Assembly: GCA_947179295.1 (NCBI GenBank)
Contig: CAMXAZ010000028.1
Span: forward strand, 1-34,660
Direction of reading: 5' to 3'
Length of the DNA: 34,660 nt
DNA from: an uncultured Muribaculaceae bacterium
GTDB taxonomy: Bacteria > Bacteroidota > Bacteroidia > Bacteroidales > Muribaculaceae
The notes beneath the pieces are model-generated. The model did not search any database, had not been told where the DNA came from, and saw only the letters and a program-made list of their open reading frames with translations. A program made the position numbers and the translations under genes. Below are positions 17,453 through 25,327 of this stretch, one piece after another (the first letter of the stretch is position 1; every line of letters starts with the position of its first letter).

Positions 17453-17728
17453 TTATTTCTCAAGAACAGCCAGAATGTCGCTCTGACGCATGATGAGATA
17501 TTTGGTGCCTTCGAGTTCCACCTCAGAACCTGCATATTTTCCGAAAAGGACTTCATCGCCGGCCTTTACAACCATTTCTTCGTCCTTAGTGCCGTTGCCG
17601 GTTGCAACCACGGTGCCGCGGAGAGGTTTTTCCTTGGCGGTGTCAGGAATGATGATGCCTGCGGCGGTGACTTCTTCTGCAGGAGTGGGTGTGATGAGCA
17701 CTCTGTCAGCTAATGGTTTGATATTCAT
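17453..17728 (-). CDS. groS: Co-chaperonin GroES (Hsp10)
   Basis: Heptameric lid of the GroEL chamber. The protein has 91 residues, standard for the family, with the N-terminal strand [14 protein letters not shown], the mobile loop [18 protein letters not shown] that contacts GroEL, and [18 protein letters not shown]. It is the first gene of the operon. From the putative sigma-54 promoter the leader would be about 100 nt long and is AT-rich near the start codon, without a Shine-Dalgarno sequence. The upstream region carries no CIRCE element (TTAGCACTC-N9-GAGTGCTAA). Confidence 0.97.
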   Translation of the reverse strand: MNIKPLADRVLITPTPAEEVTAAGIIIPDTAKEKPLRGTVVATGNGTKDEEMVVKAGDEVLFGKYAGSEVELEGTKYLIMRQSDILAVLEK

Positions 17729-17835
17729 AAGTTCCTAATATTAGTTATTTGGTTAATTATTATTGTTTCTGTCTTTATGCACACTTCTTATATATATTTA
17801 AGGTATATAAGGCTGCTTTCACGTCTATCAGATGG

Positions 17836-17852
17836 AGCATAAACCGTGCCAG
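17836..17852 (-). promoter_or_regulatory. Putative sigma-54 (RpoN) promoter of groES-groEL
   Basis: The minus strand reads CTGGCACGGTTTATGCT. Against the consensus YTGGCACG-N4-TTGCW the -24 block matches 8 of 8 and the -12 block 4 of 5, with exact GG-N10-GC spacing. Transcription would start near 17826. A second element of this kind precedes grpE-dnaJ, which makes chance less likely. An RpoN activator (AAA+ enhancer-binding protein) would be required; none is encoded in this window. Confidence 0.68.
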
Positions 17853-17862
17853 TCTTCATCTG

Positions 17863-17893
17863 TGTCAGTCGGAACTGACAATTTGTCAATTCC
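17863..17893. promoter_or_regulatory. TGACA/TGTCA palindrome array upstream of groES
   Basis: Positions 17871-17893 form a 23-bp palindrome with 11-bp arms, one mismatched pair and a single central base; the core is TGACAATTTGTCA. An additional TGTCAG at 17863-17868 pairs with the CTGACA at 17875-17880 as a second, overlapping inverted repeat. The palindrome lies 18 nt upstream of the putative -24 element and just downstream of the -7 box at 17910-17917. It could bind an RpoN activator or a repressor of the upstream promoter. Confidence 0.65.
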
Positions 17894-17909
17894 GCACCTC
17901 GCAAAAGGG

Positions 17910-17917
17910 CAAAATTA
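17910..17917 (-). promoter_or_regulatory. Second groES promoter candidate (housekeeping -7 box)
   Basis: TAATTTTG on the minus strand matches TAnnTTTG and is identical to the -7 boxes of cysK and purB. The expected -33 position has no TTG. Transcription would start near 17903 and run through the palindrome at 17871-17893. Confidence 0.4.
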
Positions 17918-17974
17918 ATGCCGGCCGGCTCACTCGCCCACCGACATTTAAAACGTCTCAGTCCGCGGATTGGT

Positions 17975-18703
17975 TCAGCCCTTGCAGCCTTTGCGCAGCC
18001 CGCTTTCTATTTCACGGTAAGACTCTTCCATCAGCCGGGTCTGGTCATGGCCGTCGGCAGAGGGATGGATTGGTTTGTGGATTGTCAGGCAGATATGGCC
18101 CGGCACCGGCATTTTCTTGAAACGCGGCAGCACGTCAAAGGCGCCGTCGATTGTCAGAGGCACCACCGGGAGGTTGAACTCGATGGCCAGACGGAAGGCA
18201 CCTTTCTTGAAACGGGCCATCTCTCCGGTCCATGAGCGCGCACCTTCGGGGAAGACCACAAGTGACATGCCTCCGCTCAGCTGGCGTTCGGCCTGCTGCA
18301 TGGTGCGGCGTGTGGCCGATGCCGAGGAATTGTCGACGAAGATCTGCTGCGACCAGGCACATGCCCAGCCTACAAATGGGATCTTGCGCAGACTCTGCTT
18401 CATCATCCAGCGGAAATTATGGCCGAGATAACCGTAGACGGTAAAAATGTCATATGCCCCCTGATGGTTGGCCACGAAAACGTAGCTCACTTTAGGGTCG
18501 ATATTCTCCCGGCCCCTGACAGTCACTCTGACAAAGGCAAGCCAGCAGAAAAGCCGGGCCCAGAGCACCTGCGGATAGTAGCCCCACCAGCGCCCGAAGC
18601 CGAGCGCCGAACCGGTCACCGTGACCACGGCAGCAATGACAGTGGCCACCGCAAGCAAAGGAATCATTATCAGAATCTGATAAATGCGATAAAAGATCAT
18701 CAT
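17975..18703 (-). CDS. plsC: 1-acyl-sn-glycerol-3-phosphate acyltransferase (PlsC family)
   Basis: Adds the second acyl chain to lysophosphatidic acid to make phosphatidic acid, at the inner membrane. The protein has 242 residues from this start. One or two N-terminal hydrophobic segments (about 8-30 and 45-62) anchor it. The acyltransferase motif HX4D is NHQGAYD with His80 and Asp85, motif III is FPEGARS at 151-157, and VPLTIDGAF is the later conserved block. The start at 18703 was preferred over an in-frame ATG at 18739 because that codon lies upstream of the -7 box (18727-18734). Monocistronic; no convincing terminator follows. Related lysophospholipid acyltransferases cannot be excluded. 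Confidence 0.88.
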   Translation of the reverse strand: MMIFYRIYQILIMIPLLAVATVIAAVVTVTGSALGFGRWWGYYPQVLWARLFCWLAFVRVTVRGRENIDPKVSYVFVANHQGAYDIFTVYGYLGHNFRWMMKQSLRKIPFVGWACAWSQQIFVDNSSASATRRTMQQAERQLSGGMSLVVFPEGARSWTGEMARFKKGAFRLAIEFNLPVVPLTIDGAFDVLPRFKKMPVPGHICLTIHKPIHPSADGHDQTRLMEESYREIESGLRKGCKG

Positions 18704-18726
18704 GGAATTTGTGTGCTTAAGACACA

Positions 18727-18758
18727 CAAAAGTACACATTATTCCCTATATTTTCAAA
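18727..18758 (-). promoter_or_regulatory. plsC promoter
   Basis: Minus strand TTTG (18758-18755), 20-nt spacer, TACTTTTG (18734-18727). This is the same layout as the TlpA-like gene promoter and an exact consensus match. It places the transcript start near 18721, which decides the plsC start codon. Confidence 0.78.
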
Positions 18759-18937
18759 AAATGTGCAATATTATCTGACCGGGGTTCGCTGTCAGTTTTA
18801 TGTATCTACAAAGTCTACACCTTAATATATTATTATAACCCCGTCTTACAGCATCGTAAAAATGATTCATTATCATTTGGCGGTTTGAAAAATGTTAATC
18901 TTTCTTACATCCGGTTAAAGAAATTTTTCTTTAATTC
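18759..18937. other. Spacer between plsC and sdhC with two inverted repeats
   Basis: This is most of a 336-nt gene-free stretch between divergent plsC and sdhC. It contains a perfect inverted repeat AAATGAT-N5-ATCATTT at 18860-18878 and a distant pair GACCGGGGTT (18777-18786) and AACCCCGTC (18837-18845), complementary with one bulged base. No gene, RNA family or mobile element was recognised in it. Confidence 0.5.
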
Positions 18938-18968
18938 TTGTAAAGCCCGATGTTTTGACGTAACTTTG
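18938..18968 (+). promoter_or_regulatory. Promoter of the sdhCAB/frdCAB operon
   Basis: TTG (18938-18940), 20-nt spacer, TAACTTTG (18961-18968). The leader to the first ATG at 19040 would be about 65 nt. Confidence 0.7.
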
Positions 18969-19039
18969 CGCTATAAAACAGTTCAATAGCATCAATTTCT
19001 TAATTCATTTAAATAACTTTAATCCATTTTCAAACTACT

Positions 19040-19714
19040 ATGTGGTTAACTTGCTCATCTATAGGGAGGAAGTTCGTGATGGCTCTCACGGGCTTATGCC
19101 TTGTCCTATTTGTCACGTTTCACTGTCTGATGAACGGTGTGGCTATCTTCTGGCCCGACGGTTATAACGCAGTCTGCGCATTCCTTGGCGCCAACTGGTA
19201 TGCACTGGTTGCATCAATGGGCCTCGCCGCGCTCTTCATCATTCACATCTGTTATGCCGTATGGCTGACCCTTCAGAACCGCAAGGCCCGTGGCAACGAC
19301 CGCTACGACGTGGTTCGCAAACCCGCTCAGGTTGAATGGGCATCGCAGAACATGCTCGTGCTCGGTATCGTGATCCTCGCATTCCTCGTTGTCCACCTCA
19401 TCCAGTTCTGGGCAAAAATGCAGCTCGCCGAAATCATGGGCATCCATGAACCCGACCCGCAGAACGGCATGTACTTCATCAATGTGGCATTCAGCTGCAT
19501 CTGGACCCCGATCATCTACATCATCGGCTTCATCGCTCTCTGGTTCCACATGAACCACGGCTTCTGGTCAATGTTCCAGAGCTGCGGCTGGGACAATGAC
19601 ACCTGGCTCCCCCGCCTCAAGACAATCGGCTGCTGGTGGACCTCGATCGTTGTCATCCTCTTCATCATCCAGGCAATCGTGTTCACAATCCGTGCCAGCA
19701 ACGGATGTTTCTAA
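19040..19714 (+). CDS. sdhC: Succinate dehydrogenase/fumarate reductase cytochrome b subunit
   Basis: Di-haem membrane anchor that exchanges electrons between menaquinone and the soluble subunits. The 224-residue protein has five predicted membrane helices (about 12-32, 52-77, 103-125, 148-168, 198-218), the single-subunit type B anchor seen in epsilonproteobacterial and Bacteroidetes enzymes. SSIGRKFVMALTG at 6-18 is the family start. Histidines suited as haem ligands lie inside helices: His28, His69, His119, and His170 or His173 in WFHMNHGFW. It is first in the operon, 32 nt before the flavoprotein gene. In an anaerobe the physiological direction is probably fumarate reduction, so frdC would be an equally good symbol. 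Confidence 0.93.
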   Translation: MWLTCSSIGRKFVMALTGLCLVLFVTFHCLMNGVAIFWPDGYNAVCAFLGANWYALVASMGLAALFIIHICYAVWLTLQNRKARGNDRYDVVRKPAQVEWASQNMLVLGIVILAFLVVHLIQFWAKMQLAEIMGIHEPDPQNGMYFINVAFSCIWTPIIYIIGFIALWFHMNHGFWSMFQSCGWDNDTWLPRLKTIGCWWTSIVVILFIIQAIVFTIRASNGCF

Positions 19715-19746
19715 TCTTATTCCGTAAATAATATCACAACACAGAT

Positions 19747-21774
19747 ATGGCAGACATCAAAAACCTTGAGGGCATGATTGACTCTACCCCCATCATGAAG
19801 GATTACGCCGACATCGAATCCTCAGCCTTACCTGAATATCAGATCGACTCCAAGATCCCCGAAGGGCCCCTCGCCCAGAAGTGGACAAACTATAAGGCAC
19901 ATCAGAAACTCGTCAACCCCGCCAACAAGCGCAACCTCGACGTGATCGTGGTCGGCACCGGTCTGGCAGGCGCATCAGCCGCATCGACCCTCGGCGAACT
20001 CGGTTTCAACGTGCTCAACTTCTGCATCCAGGACTCACCCCGCCGCGCTCACTCTATCGCAGCCCAGGGCGGTATCAATGCAGCAAAAGACTATCAGAAC
20101 GACGGCGACTCAATCTATCGCCTCTTCTATGACACTATCAAGGGCGGCGACTTCCGTTCACGCGAAGCCAACGTCTACCGTCTTGCCGAAGTGTCAAACA
20201 ACATCATCGACCAGTGTGTGGCACAGGGTGTTCCCTTCGCCCGCGAATACGGAGGTCTGCTCGCCAACCGCTCGTTTGGCGGCGCACAGGTTTCACGTAC
20301 ATTCTACGCCAAAGGCCAGACCGGCCAGCAGCTCCTTCTCGGCGCCTACGCCTCACTCAACCGCCAGATCAAGAAAGGCACAGTGAAGTCGTTCAACCGC
20401 CGCGAAATGCTTGACGTGGTTATCATCGACGGCCGCGCCCGCGGTATCATCGTCCGCAACCTCGTCACCGGCGAAATCGAACGCTACGCAGCCCACGCTG
20501 TGGTGCTCGCAACCGGTGGCTACGGCCGTGCATTCTTCCTCTCCACAAACGCTATGGGCTGCAACGGCTCTGCCGCTGTCCAGGCCTTCAAGAAGGGTGC
20601 CTACCTCGCCAACCTCGCTTTCACCCAGATCCACCCCACCTGTATCCCCGTCCACGGCGAAGATCAGTCCAAACTGACCCTCATGAGCGAATCGCTCCGT
20701 AACGACGGCCGCATCTGGGTTCCCAAAAAGAAAGAAGATGCCGAAGCCATCCGCGCCGGCAAGAAAAAACCCACCGATATCCCCGACGAAGACCGCGACT
20801 TCTATCTCGAACGCCGCTATCCGGCATTCGGTAACCTCTGCCCCCGTGACATCGCCAGCCGTGCCGCCAAGGAACGCTGCGACGCCGGCTTCGGTGTAGG
20901 TACAGGCAACGCCGTTTACCTCGACTTCAAATACGCCATCAACCGTCTGGGCGAAGACGTGGTCCGCGACCGCTACGGCAACCTCTTCGACATGTATCAG
21001 ATGATCTCTGATGACAACCCCTACGAGACCCCGATGATGATCTTCCCCGCAAGCCACTACACAATGGGCGGCATCTGGGTTGACTACGAACTTCAGACTT
21101 CTGTCAAGGGTCTCTTCGCAATCGGCGAATGTAACTTCTCTGACCACGGCGCAAACCGCCTCGGCGCATCAGCCCTCATGCAGGGTCTTGCCGACGGTTA
21201 CTTCGTGCTCCCCTACACTATGCAGAACTATCTGAGCGATCAGATCAAGGTGCCCCACTTCACCACTGACGCCAAGGAATTTGACGAAGCAGAAAAGGCC
21301 GTCCGCGCCCGCATCGACAAGCTCATGGCCATCAAGGGTACCAAGTCGCCTGACCAGATCCACAAGCGTCTGGGCCACGTGATGTGGGATCTCGTAGGTA
21401 TGGGCCGCACACTCCAGAGCCTCGTCAAAGCTCTTGGCGAGATCGAAGAAGTCCGCAAGGAATTCTACTCTGACCTGCGCATCGTAGGCCGTGCCGATGA
21501 CCTCAACACCGAACTCGAAAAGGCTCTCCGCCTGGAGGACTTCCTTGTCATTGCCAAGATGATGGCTATCGACGCCCTCAACCGCAACGAATCTTGCGGC
21601 GCTCACTTCCGCGAGGAATATCAGCTCGCCGACGGCGAAGCCGCTCGTAACGACAAGGACTATATGTATGTCAGCTGCTGGAAATACACCGGCGACAACG
21701 AAAAGCCCGTGCTTCTCAAAGAACCCCTCAACTACACCGAGATCAAGGTTCAGACCCGTAACTACAAATCATAA
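19747..21774 (+). CDS. sdhA: Succinate dehydrogenase/fumarate reductase flavoprotein subunit
   Basis: Catalytic subunit interconverting fumarate and succinate on covalent FAD, on the cytoplasmic face of the membrane. It has 675 residues, somewhat longer than the E. coli FrdA, as is usual for the type B form. The dinucleotide fold VVGTGLAG has Gly70, Gly72 and Gly75. His102 in [15 protein letters not shown] is the expected covalent FAD site. Substrate-binding segments include QIHPTC (His296), [17 protein letters not shown] and [10 protein letters not shown]. The FAD-binding segment [18 protein letters not shown] comes later. It sits between the cytochrome and iron-sulphur genes with short gaps (32 and 30 nt). 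Confidence 0.97.
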   Translation: MADIKNLEGMIDSTPIMKDYADIESSALPEYQIDSKIPEGPLAQKWTNYKAHQKLVNPANKRNLDVIVVGTGLAGASAASTLGELGFNVLNFCIQDSPRRAHSIAAQGGINAAKDYQNDGDSIYRLFYDTIKGGDFRSREANVYRLAEVSNNIIDQCVAQGVPFAREYGGLLANRSFGGAQVSRTFYAKGQTGQQLLLGAYASLNRQIKKGTVKSFNRREMLDVVIIDGRARGIIVRNLVTGEIERYAAHAVVLATGGYGRAFFLSTNAMGCNGSAAVQAFKKGAYLANLAFTQIHPTCIPVHGEDQSKLTLMSESLRNDGRIWVPKKKEDAEAIRAGKKKPTDIPDEDRDFYLERRYPAFGNLCPRDIASRAAKERCDAGFGVGTGNAVYLDFKYAINRLGEDVVRDRYGNLFDMYQMISDDNPYETPMMIFPASHYTMGGIWVDYELQTSVKGLFAIGECNFSDHGANRLGASALMQGLADGYFVLPYTMQNYLSDQIKVPHFTTDAKEFDEAEKAVRARIDKLMAIKGTKSPDQIHKRLGHVMWDLVGMGRTLQSLVKALGEIEEVRKEFYSDLRIVGRADDLNTELEKALRLEDFLVIAKMMAIDALNRNESCGAHFREEYQLADGEAARNDKDYMYVSCWKYTGDNEKPVLLKEPLNYTEIKVQTRNYKS

Positions 21775-21804
21775 TCCTCCCCACACCAAAACATTGTAAG
21801 TAAA

Positions 21805-22560
21805 ATGGAACATACTATAAATGTAAACCTCAAGATTTGGCGTCAGCGTGGTCCCAAAGAGCCGGGTTCATTCCAGACCTACCGCGTGGAGAACGTCTCA
21901 ACCGGAAGCTCTTTCCTTGAAATGCTCGACATGCTCAACCAGCAGCTAATCGACCGCAACGAAGAGCCCGTAGTTTTTGACAGCGACTGCCGCGAAGGCA
22001 TCTGCGGCATGTGTTCTCTCTACATCAACGGACACCCCCACGGTCCCGTTCAGGGAATCACCACCTGCCAGCTCCACATGCGCAAATTCAACAACGAAGA
22101 CACCATCACCATCGAGCCCTGGCGCTCGGCCGCATTCCCCGTTGTGCGTGACCTCATGGTCAACCGCAACGCTTTCGACCAGATCCAGCAGGCCGGCGGC
22201 TACGTTTCGTTCAACTGCGGCGGCGCCCCTGATGCCAACAGCCTCCCCATCTCTAAGGAAGTGGCTGACATCGCTATGGACTCTGCCACCTGCATCGGCT
22301 GCGGCGCCTGCGTGGCTGCCTGCAAGAACGGCTCGGCTATGCTCTTTGTCAGCGCAAAGGTAAGCCAGTTCGCTCTCCTGCCCCAGGGTCAGGTGGAACG
22401 TGCCCGCCGTGCGCGTGCAATGGTCAGCAAGATGGACGAACTCGGATTCGGCAACTGCACCAACACCGGTGCCTGCGCAGCCGAATGCCCCAAGAACGTT
22501 CCTCTGAGCAACATCGCCCGCCTCAACCGCGAATTCATCAAAGCCAAGTGCGCTGACTGA
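21805..22560 (+). CDS. sdhB: Succinate dehydrogenase/fumarate reductase iron-sulphur subunit
   Basis: Carries electrons between FAD and the haem anchor through three clusters. In the 251-residue protein the [2Fe-2S] ligands are Cys62, Cys67, Cys70 and Cys88 ([11 protein letters not shown] and TTCQLH). The [4Fe-4S] group is C163IGC166GAC169VAAC173. The last group is Cys218, Cys224 and Cys228 in [13 protein letters not shown], which with a Cys from the preceding group forms the [3Fe-4S] and [4Fe-4S] sites. All expected ligands are present. Last gene of the operon, followed by a strong terminator. Together the three genes provide menaquinone-linked fumarate respiration, the route to succinate. 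Confidence 0.96.
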   Translation: MEHTINVNLKIWRQRGPKEPGSFQTYRVENVSTGSSFLEMLDMLNQQLIDRNEEPVVFDSDCREGICGMCSLYINGHPHGPVQGITTCQLHMRKFNNEDTITIEPWRSAAFPVVRDLMVNRNAFDQIQQAGGYVSFNCGGAPDANSLPISKEVADIAMDSATCIGCGACVAACKNGSAMLFVSAKVSQFALLPQGQVERARRARAMVSKMDELGFGNCTNTGACAAECPKNVPLSNIARLNREFIKAKCAD

Positions 22561-22599
22561 TCACCCGGTCTCACCGCACTGACGGCATAAAACACAACT

Positions 22600-22644
22600 G
22601 ATGCGCCCTCCGGTCTTCTCACAGACCGAAGGGCGCATCTCTTT
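22600..22644 (+). terminator. Rho-independent terminator after sdhB
   Basis: GATGCGCCCT-c-CGGTCT (22600-22616) pairs with AGACCG-a-AGGGCGCATC (22623-22639) around a 6-nt loop with one mismatch, then TCTTT. One of the strongest hairpins in the window. Confidence 0.87.
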
Positions 22645-22754
22645 CAGCCGTAAGCGCTATGACAGGGCATACACTCCCACCGCATGATCACACGATACGG
22701 GGCAGATAATGAATGCGTGTACTTGAAGCAGTACTTTTCCAACAACGTCCCCTG

Positions 22755-23477
22755 CTATTTGCTGTGACGGCTGTAGGCCTGGGCCATACGGGTGTGATAG
22801 GCTCGTTTGGCATATCCGGGGCCATTGTAGCCGCGGGCAAACGCCGCCCAGTTTTTGGCTTTCAAGTGTTTCACAAGTCCGGTTGTACTGATGAAACTGG
22901 CAAACATGTCAAGCTGGTCACGTTCCGACCGCGACATGCGGCAGACGAAGTCGTCAAGACTCTCGGCCCCGCATTTTTTCCAGTTGAAACCGCCAATCTG
23001 AAACATGCCCCAGAATGTGCCTTCCACAGCGGCATGATGATTGATTGATTTGGCGGCCTCAAGCCTCTTGTGGGCACGAGACTGCGATCCGCGTGACGAC
23101 GCGAACACAACAGAGTGAGATTTGCTGTATTTCGAAAGATTCACACCGCGCCTTGTGGCGAAACGGCGAAACATCGAGAGATCAAAATTGATCAGCGGTT
23201 TGCCCGGAGAGGCAAAACCTTCGTGTGTGCGCCCGGCTTCGATCTCGACCACAGCCTTGATGGCTGCGACTTCGACTCCGAGCTCCGCAGCCACTTCTTC
23301 GAAATCGGCTTCGGTCAGTGTCAGGATAGTGTCGGTAGGGAGCATCATCAGATCGCATCCCTGTGTAACGGCCGTCAGAGAGTCAGCGGCATTATGCTGC
23401 GAACTGTTGTCGGTCATTGAAAATAGAAGCGACGAGAGGAGAATGGAGAGCGAAAAGAGAATTAATCGTCGTGACAT
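22755..23477 (-). CDS. N-acetylmuramidase-domain (DUF3380-like) exported protein
   Basis: Probable peptidoglycan hydrolase of 240 residues. An N-terminal hydrophobic segment (MSRRLILFSLSILLSSLLFS) is a signal peptide or anchor. After a short linker the lysozyme-like domain runs from about residue 50 to the end. AIKAVVEIEAGRTHEGF near 72-88 holds the likely catalytic Glu. GTFWGMFQIGGFNW, MFASFI and WAAFARGYNGPGYA match the N-acetylmuramidase family found in phage endolysins and bacterial proteins. No peptidoglycan-binding module is attached and no holin, spanin or phage gene is nearby, so a domesticated cell-wall enzyme is more likely than a prophage remnant. The start at 23477 was chosen because it begins the signal peptide. 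Its transcript probably begins upstream of pepD or in the spacer; no -7 box was found. Confidence 0.78.
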   Translation of the reverse strand: MSRRLILFSLSILLSSLLFSMTDNSSQHNAADSLTAVTQGCDLMMLPTDTILTLTEADFEEVAAELGVEVAAIKAVVEIEAGRTHEGFASPGKPLINFDLSMFRRFATRRGVNLSKYSKSHSVVFASSRGSQSRAHKRLEAAKSINHHAAVEGTFWGMFQIGGFNWKKCGAESLDDFVCRMSRSERDQLDMFASFISTTGLVKHLKAKNWAAFARGYNGPGYAKRAYHTRMAQAYSRHSK

Positions 23478-23505
23478 GAAAAAATGAATTGATGAAACAT
23501 CGGCA

Positions 23506-23680
23506 GCGCCCTCCGGCGCGGCCCTTAGCGGAAGTGTGTCAGAAAGGAATGAAAGACACACTGATATTATAGACGCTTCAGGAGCGTAAAAGTTTAGTCA
23601 TTCATAGAAAACCACGCCTTCACGGCGCTCCGTAAGGAGAAAGAAAAGCGGTCTCCTCCGCCTGCTCCAGGCGGAGGAGA
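23506..23680. repeat. Cluster of short hairpins between pepD and the muramidase gene
   Basis: Six separate perfect stems lie in 175 bp: GCGCC-CTCC-GGCGC (23506-23519), AGTGTGTC/GACACACT (23533-23562), ACGCT-N5-AGCGT (23573-23587), CGCC-N5-GGCG (23615-23627), CTCC-GTAA-GGAG (23628-23639), and a 12-bp stem (23652-23680). Such density suggests a dispersed intergenic repeat or a structured leader RNA of the muramidase gene, not ordinary spacer. No match to a named element can be claimed. Confidence 0.55.
23652..23680 (-). terminator. Probable terminator after pepD
   Basis: A perfect 12-bp stem (23652-23663 with 23669-23680) has a 5-nt loop. On the minus strand it is followed by CCGCTTTTCTTT, a T-rich tail. 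It lies 62 nt after the pepD stop. If it is efficient, the muramidase gene needs its own promoter. Confidence 0.55.
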
Positions 23681-23742
23681 TGCCACCTTATATTATAAGT
23701 AATGTCCGGCTGACTGCTGTCATCAGAAACGCAGCCTGCATA

Positions 23743-25203
23743 TTACTTCTTGAGTTCGCCTACTTTTTCAAGGGTGCGCTTGAGCTGACCCCAGAAACGT
23801 TCTACGGCCGGAATGTACATGCTCTCGGAAGGAGAATGCACATCGCGCAGTGTCGGGCCGAACGAAACCATGTCGAGGTAAGGATACTTGGTGAGGAACA
23901 GACCGCATTCCAGACCGGCGTGAATGGCCTTGATGGCAGGTTCTACTCCATAAAGTTCCTTATAGGCGTCGCGTGAGATCTTCATGATCGGCGATTCGAG
24001 GTTGGGCTGCCATCCGGGATAGCCGTCGCCGTGTTCCACACGTGCGCCTGCGAGCTGGAAGACTGCCTCTACCTGGCGGGCGATGTCCCATTTGCGTGAT
24101 TCTACAGAGCTGCGCTGGCTGGTGGTCACCACGATTGTATTGTCGGGAGCCATCTTCACAGACGCAAGGTTGGTCGAGGTCTCTACAAGGCCTTCGAGTT
24201 CTCGGCTCATGGAGACTACTCCGTGGGGAGCGCCATAGACCGCGCGGATAAGATTGAGTGAGGTCTGCTGGTCAATGGTGAATTCGGGAGTGTCGACACT
24301 TTCCATTGTGATCTTGAGACCGGGTTCCACGCCCTGATATTCGTTTTCAAGATCGGCGATATAGTGGTTGAGCATGGTGCGCACATCTTCCTTGCGTGAA
24401 GTGTGGACACCGATGACTGCATGTGCGGCACGCGGAATGGCGTTGCGCAGATTGCCGCCGTCGATTTCAGAAACCACAACCTCATGCTTGCCTGAAAGCA
24501 TGAAAAGGAAGCGGGCAAGAAGCTTGTTGGCGTTGGCGCGGCCGAGATGGATGTCACCGCCTGAATGGCCGCCGTTGAGGCCTTCGACATTTATCTTGAA
24601 ATACATGAAATCGGTCGGGGCAAACGAGCGGTTGTAGGTGAAGAACGCCTGGGTGTCAACACCACCGGCACATCCTACAAAGATCTCGGCGTCATCCTCT
24701 GAGTCGAGGTTGAGGAGCATGGTGCCTGAAATCATATCTTCACCGAGATTGTTGGCGCCGGTCATGCCGGTCTCTTCATCGACTGTGAAGAGAGCTTCGA
24801 GCGGACCGTGCTCATAGCTGTCGTCAATCAGAGCGGCGAGAGCGGCTGCCATGCCGATACCGTTGTCGGCACCGAGAGTTGTTCCCTTTGTGCGAATCCA
24901 GTCACCGTCGATCACCACGGGGATCGGGCTGTTGGCAAAGTCGAAATTCTTGTCATTTGACTCGCAGACCATATCCATGTGGCCCTGCATGATGACTGTG
25001 GGAGCATTTTCATGGCCGGGAGTAGCCGGTTTGGTGATGACTACGTTGCCCACCTTGTCGGTTTTCACTTCAAGATTGTGAGCTTTTGCGAAATCCAGCA
25101 GATACTGGCGGATTTTCTCTTCCTTCTTTGAAGGACGGGGGATCTTGGTGATCTCGTCAAAAATAGCGAACACCTCGCGCGGCTGAAGATCTTTGATTTC
25201 CAT
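23743..25203 (-). CDS. pepD: Aminoacyl-histidine dipeptidase (PepD, M20C family)
   Basis: Cytosolic zinc dipeptidase that cleaves Xaa-His (carnosine-like) and other dipeptides. The 486-residue length fits. Metal-site segments of the M20 fold are visible in order: VIMQGHMDMVCE (His and Asp), GTTLGADNGIGMA (bridging Asp), FTVDEETGMTGA (catalytic Glu-Glu pair), LLNLDSEDDAEIFVGCAGG, and the late HAGLECGLF with the final His. A lid/dimerisation domain occupies roughly residues 200-390, starting NGGHSGGDIHLGRANANKL. It has its own promoter region shared divergently with the small membrane protein gene. Confidence 0.95.
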   Translation of the reverse strand: MEIKDLQPREVFAIFDEITKIPRPSKKEEKIRQYLLDFAKAHNLEVKTDKVGNVVITKPATPGHENAPTVIMQGHMDMVCESNDKNFDFANSPIPVVIDGDWIRTKGTTLGADNGIGMAAALAALIDDSYEHGPLEALFTVDEETGMTGANNLGEDMISGTMLLNLDSEDDAEIFVGCAGGVDTQAFFTYNRSFAPTDFMYFKINVEGLNGGHSGGDIHLGRANANKLLARFLFMLSGKHEVVVSEIDGGNLRNAIPRAAHAVIGVHTSRKEDVRTMLNHYIADLENEYQGVEPGLKITMESVDTPEFTIDQQTSLNLIRAVYGAPHGVVSMSRELEGLVETSTNLASVKMAPDNTIVVTTSQRSSVESRKWDIARQVEAVFQLAGARVEHGDGYPGWQPNLESPIMKISRDAYKELYGVEPAIKAIHAGLECGLFLTKYPYLDMVSFGPTLRDVHSPSESMYIPAVERFWGQLKRTLEKVGELKK

Positions 25204-25275
25204 ATCGGGTAATTAATTAGTGTTAAATTTTATGGATTTACCGCACTAAATTATAAAATAAAATTGATATACGCG

Positions 25276-25283
25276 CAAAAATA
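25276..25283 (-). promoter_or_regulatory. Candidate pepD promoter (-7 box)
   Basis: Minus strand TATTTTTG matches TAnnTTTG, 72 nt upstream of the pepD start. The -33 region is weak. It is back to back with the plus-strand box at 25297-25304, 13 nt away. Confidence 0.4.
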
Positions 25284-25296
25284 TCGCGCAAATTGC

Positions 25297-25304
25297 TACT
25301 TTTG
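25297..25304 (+). promoter_or_regulatory. Candidate promoter of the small membrane protein gene (-7 box)
   Basis: TACTTTTG matches TAnnTTTG and ends 23 nt before the ATG at 25328. No -33 TTTG is present at the usual distance. Confidence 0.5.
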
Positions 25305-25327
25305 CATCGTAAAAGTCCAAATTGACA

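Noticed and set aside
17729-17974. CIRCE operator upstream of groES
   Set aside because: No TTAGCACTC or GAGTGCTAA half-site occurs; the palindrome here has a different sequence and spacing.
22755-23477. Prophage remnant suggested by the endolysin-like muramidase
   Set aside because: No integrase, capsid, tail, holin or attachment site is nearby; neighbours are core metabolic genes and the protein has its own signal peptide.
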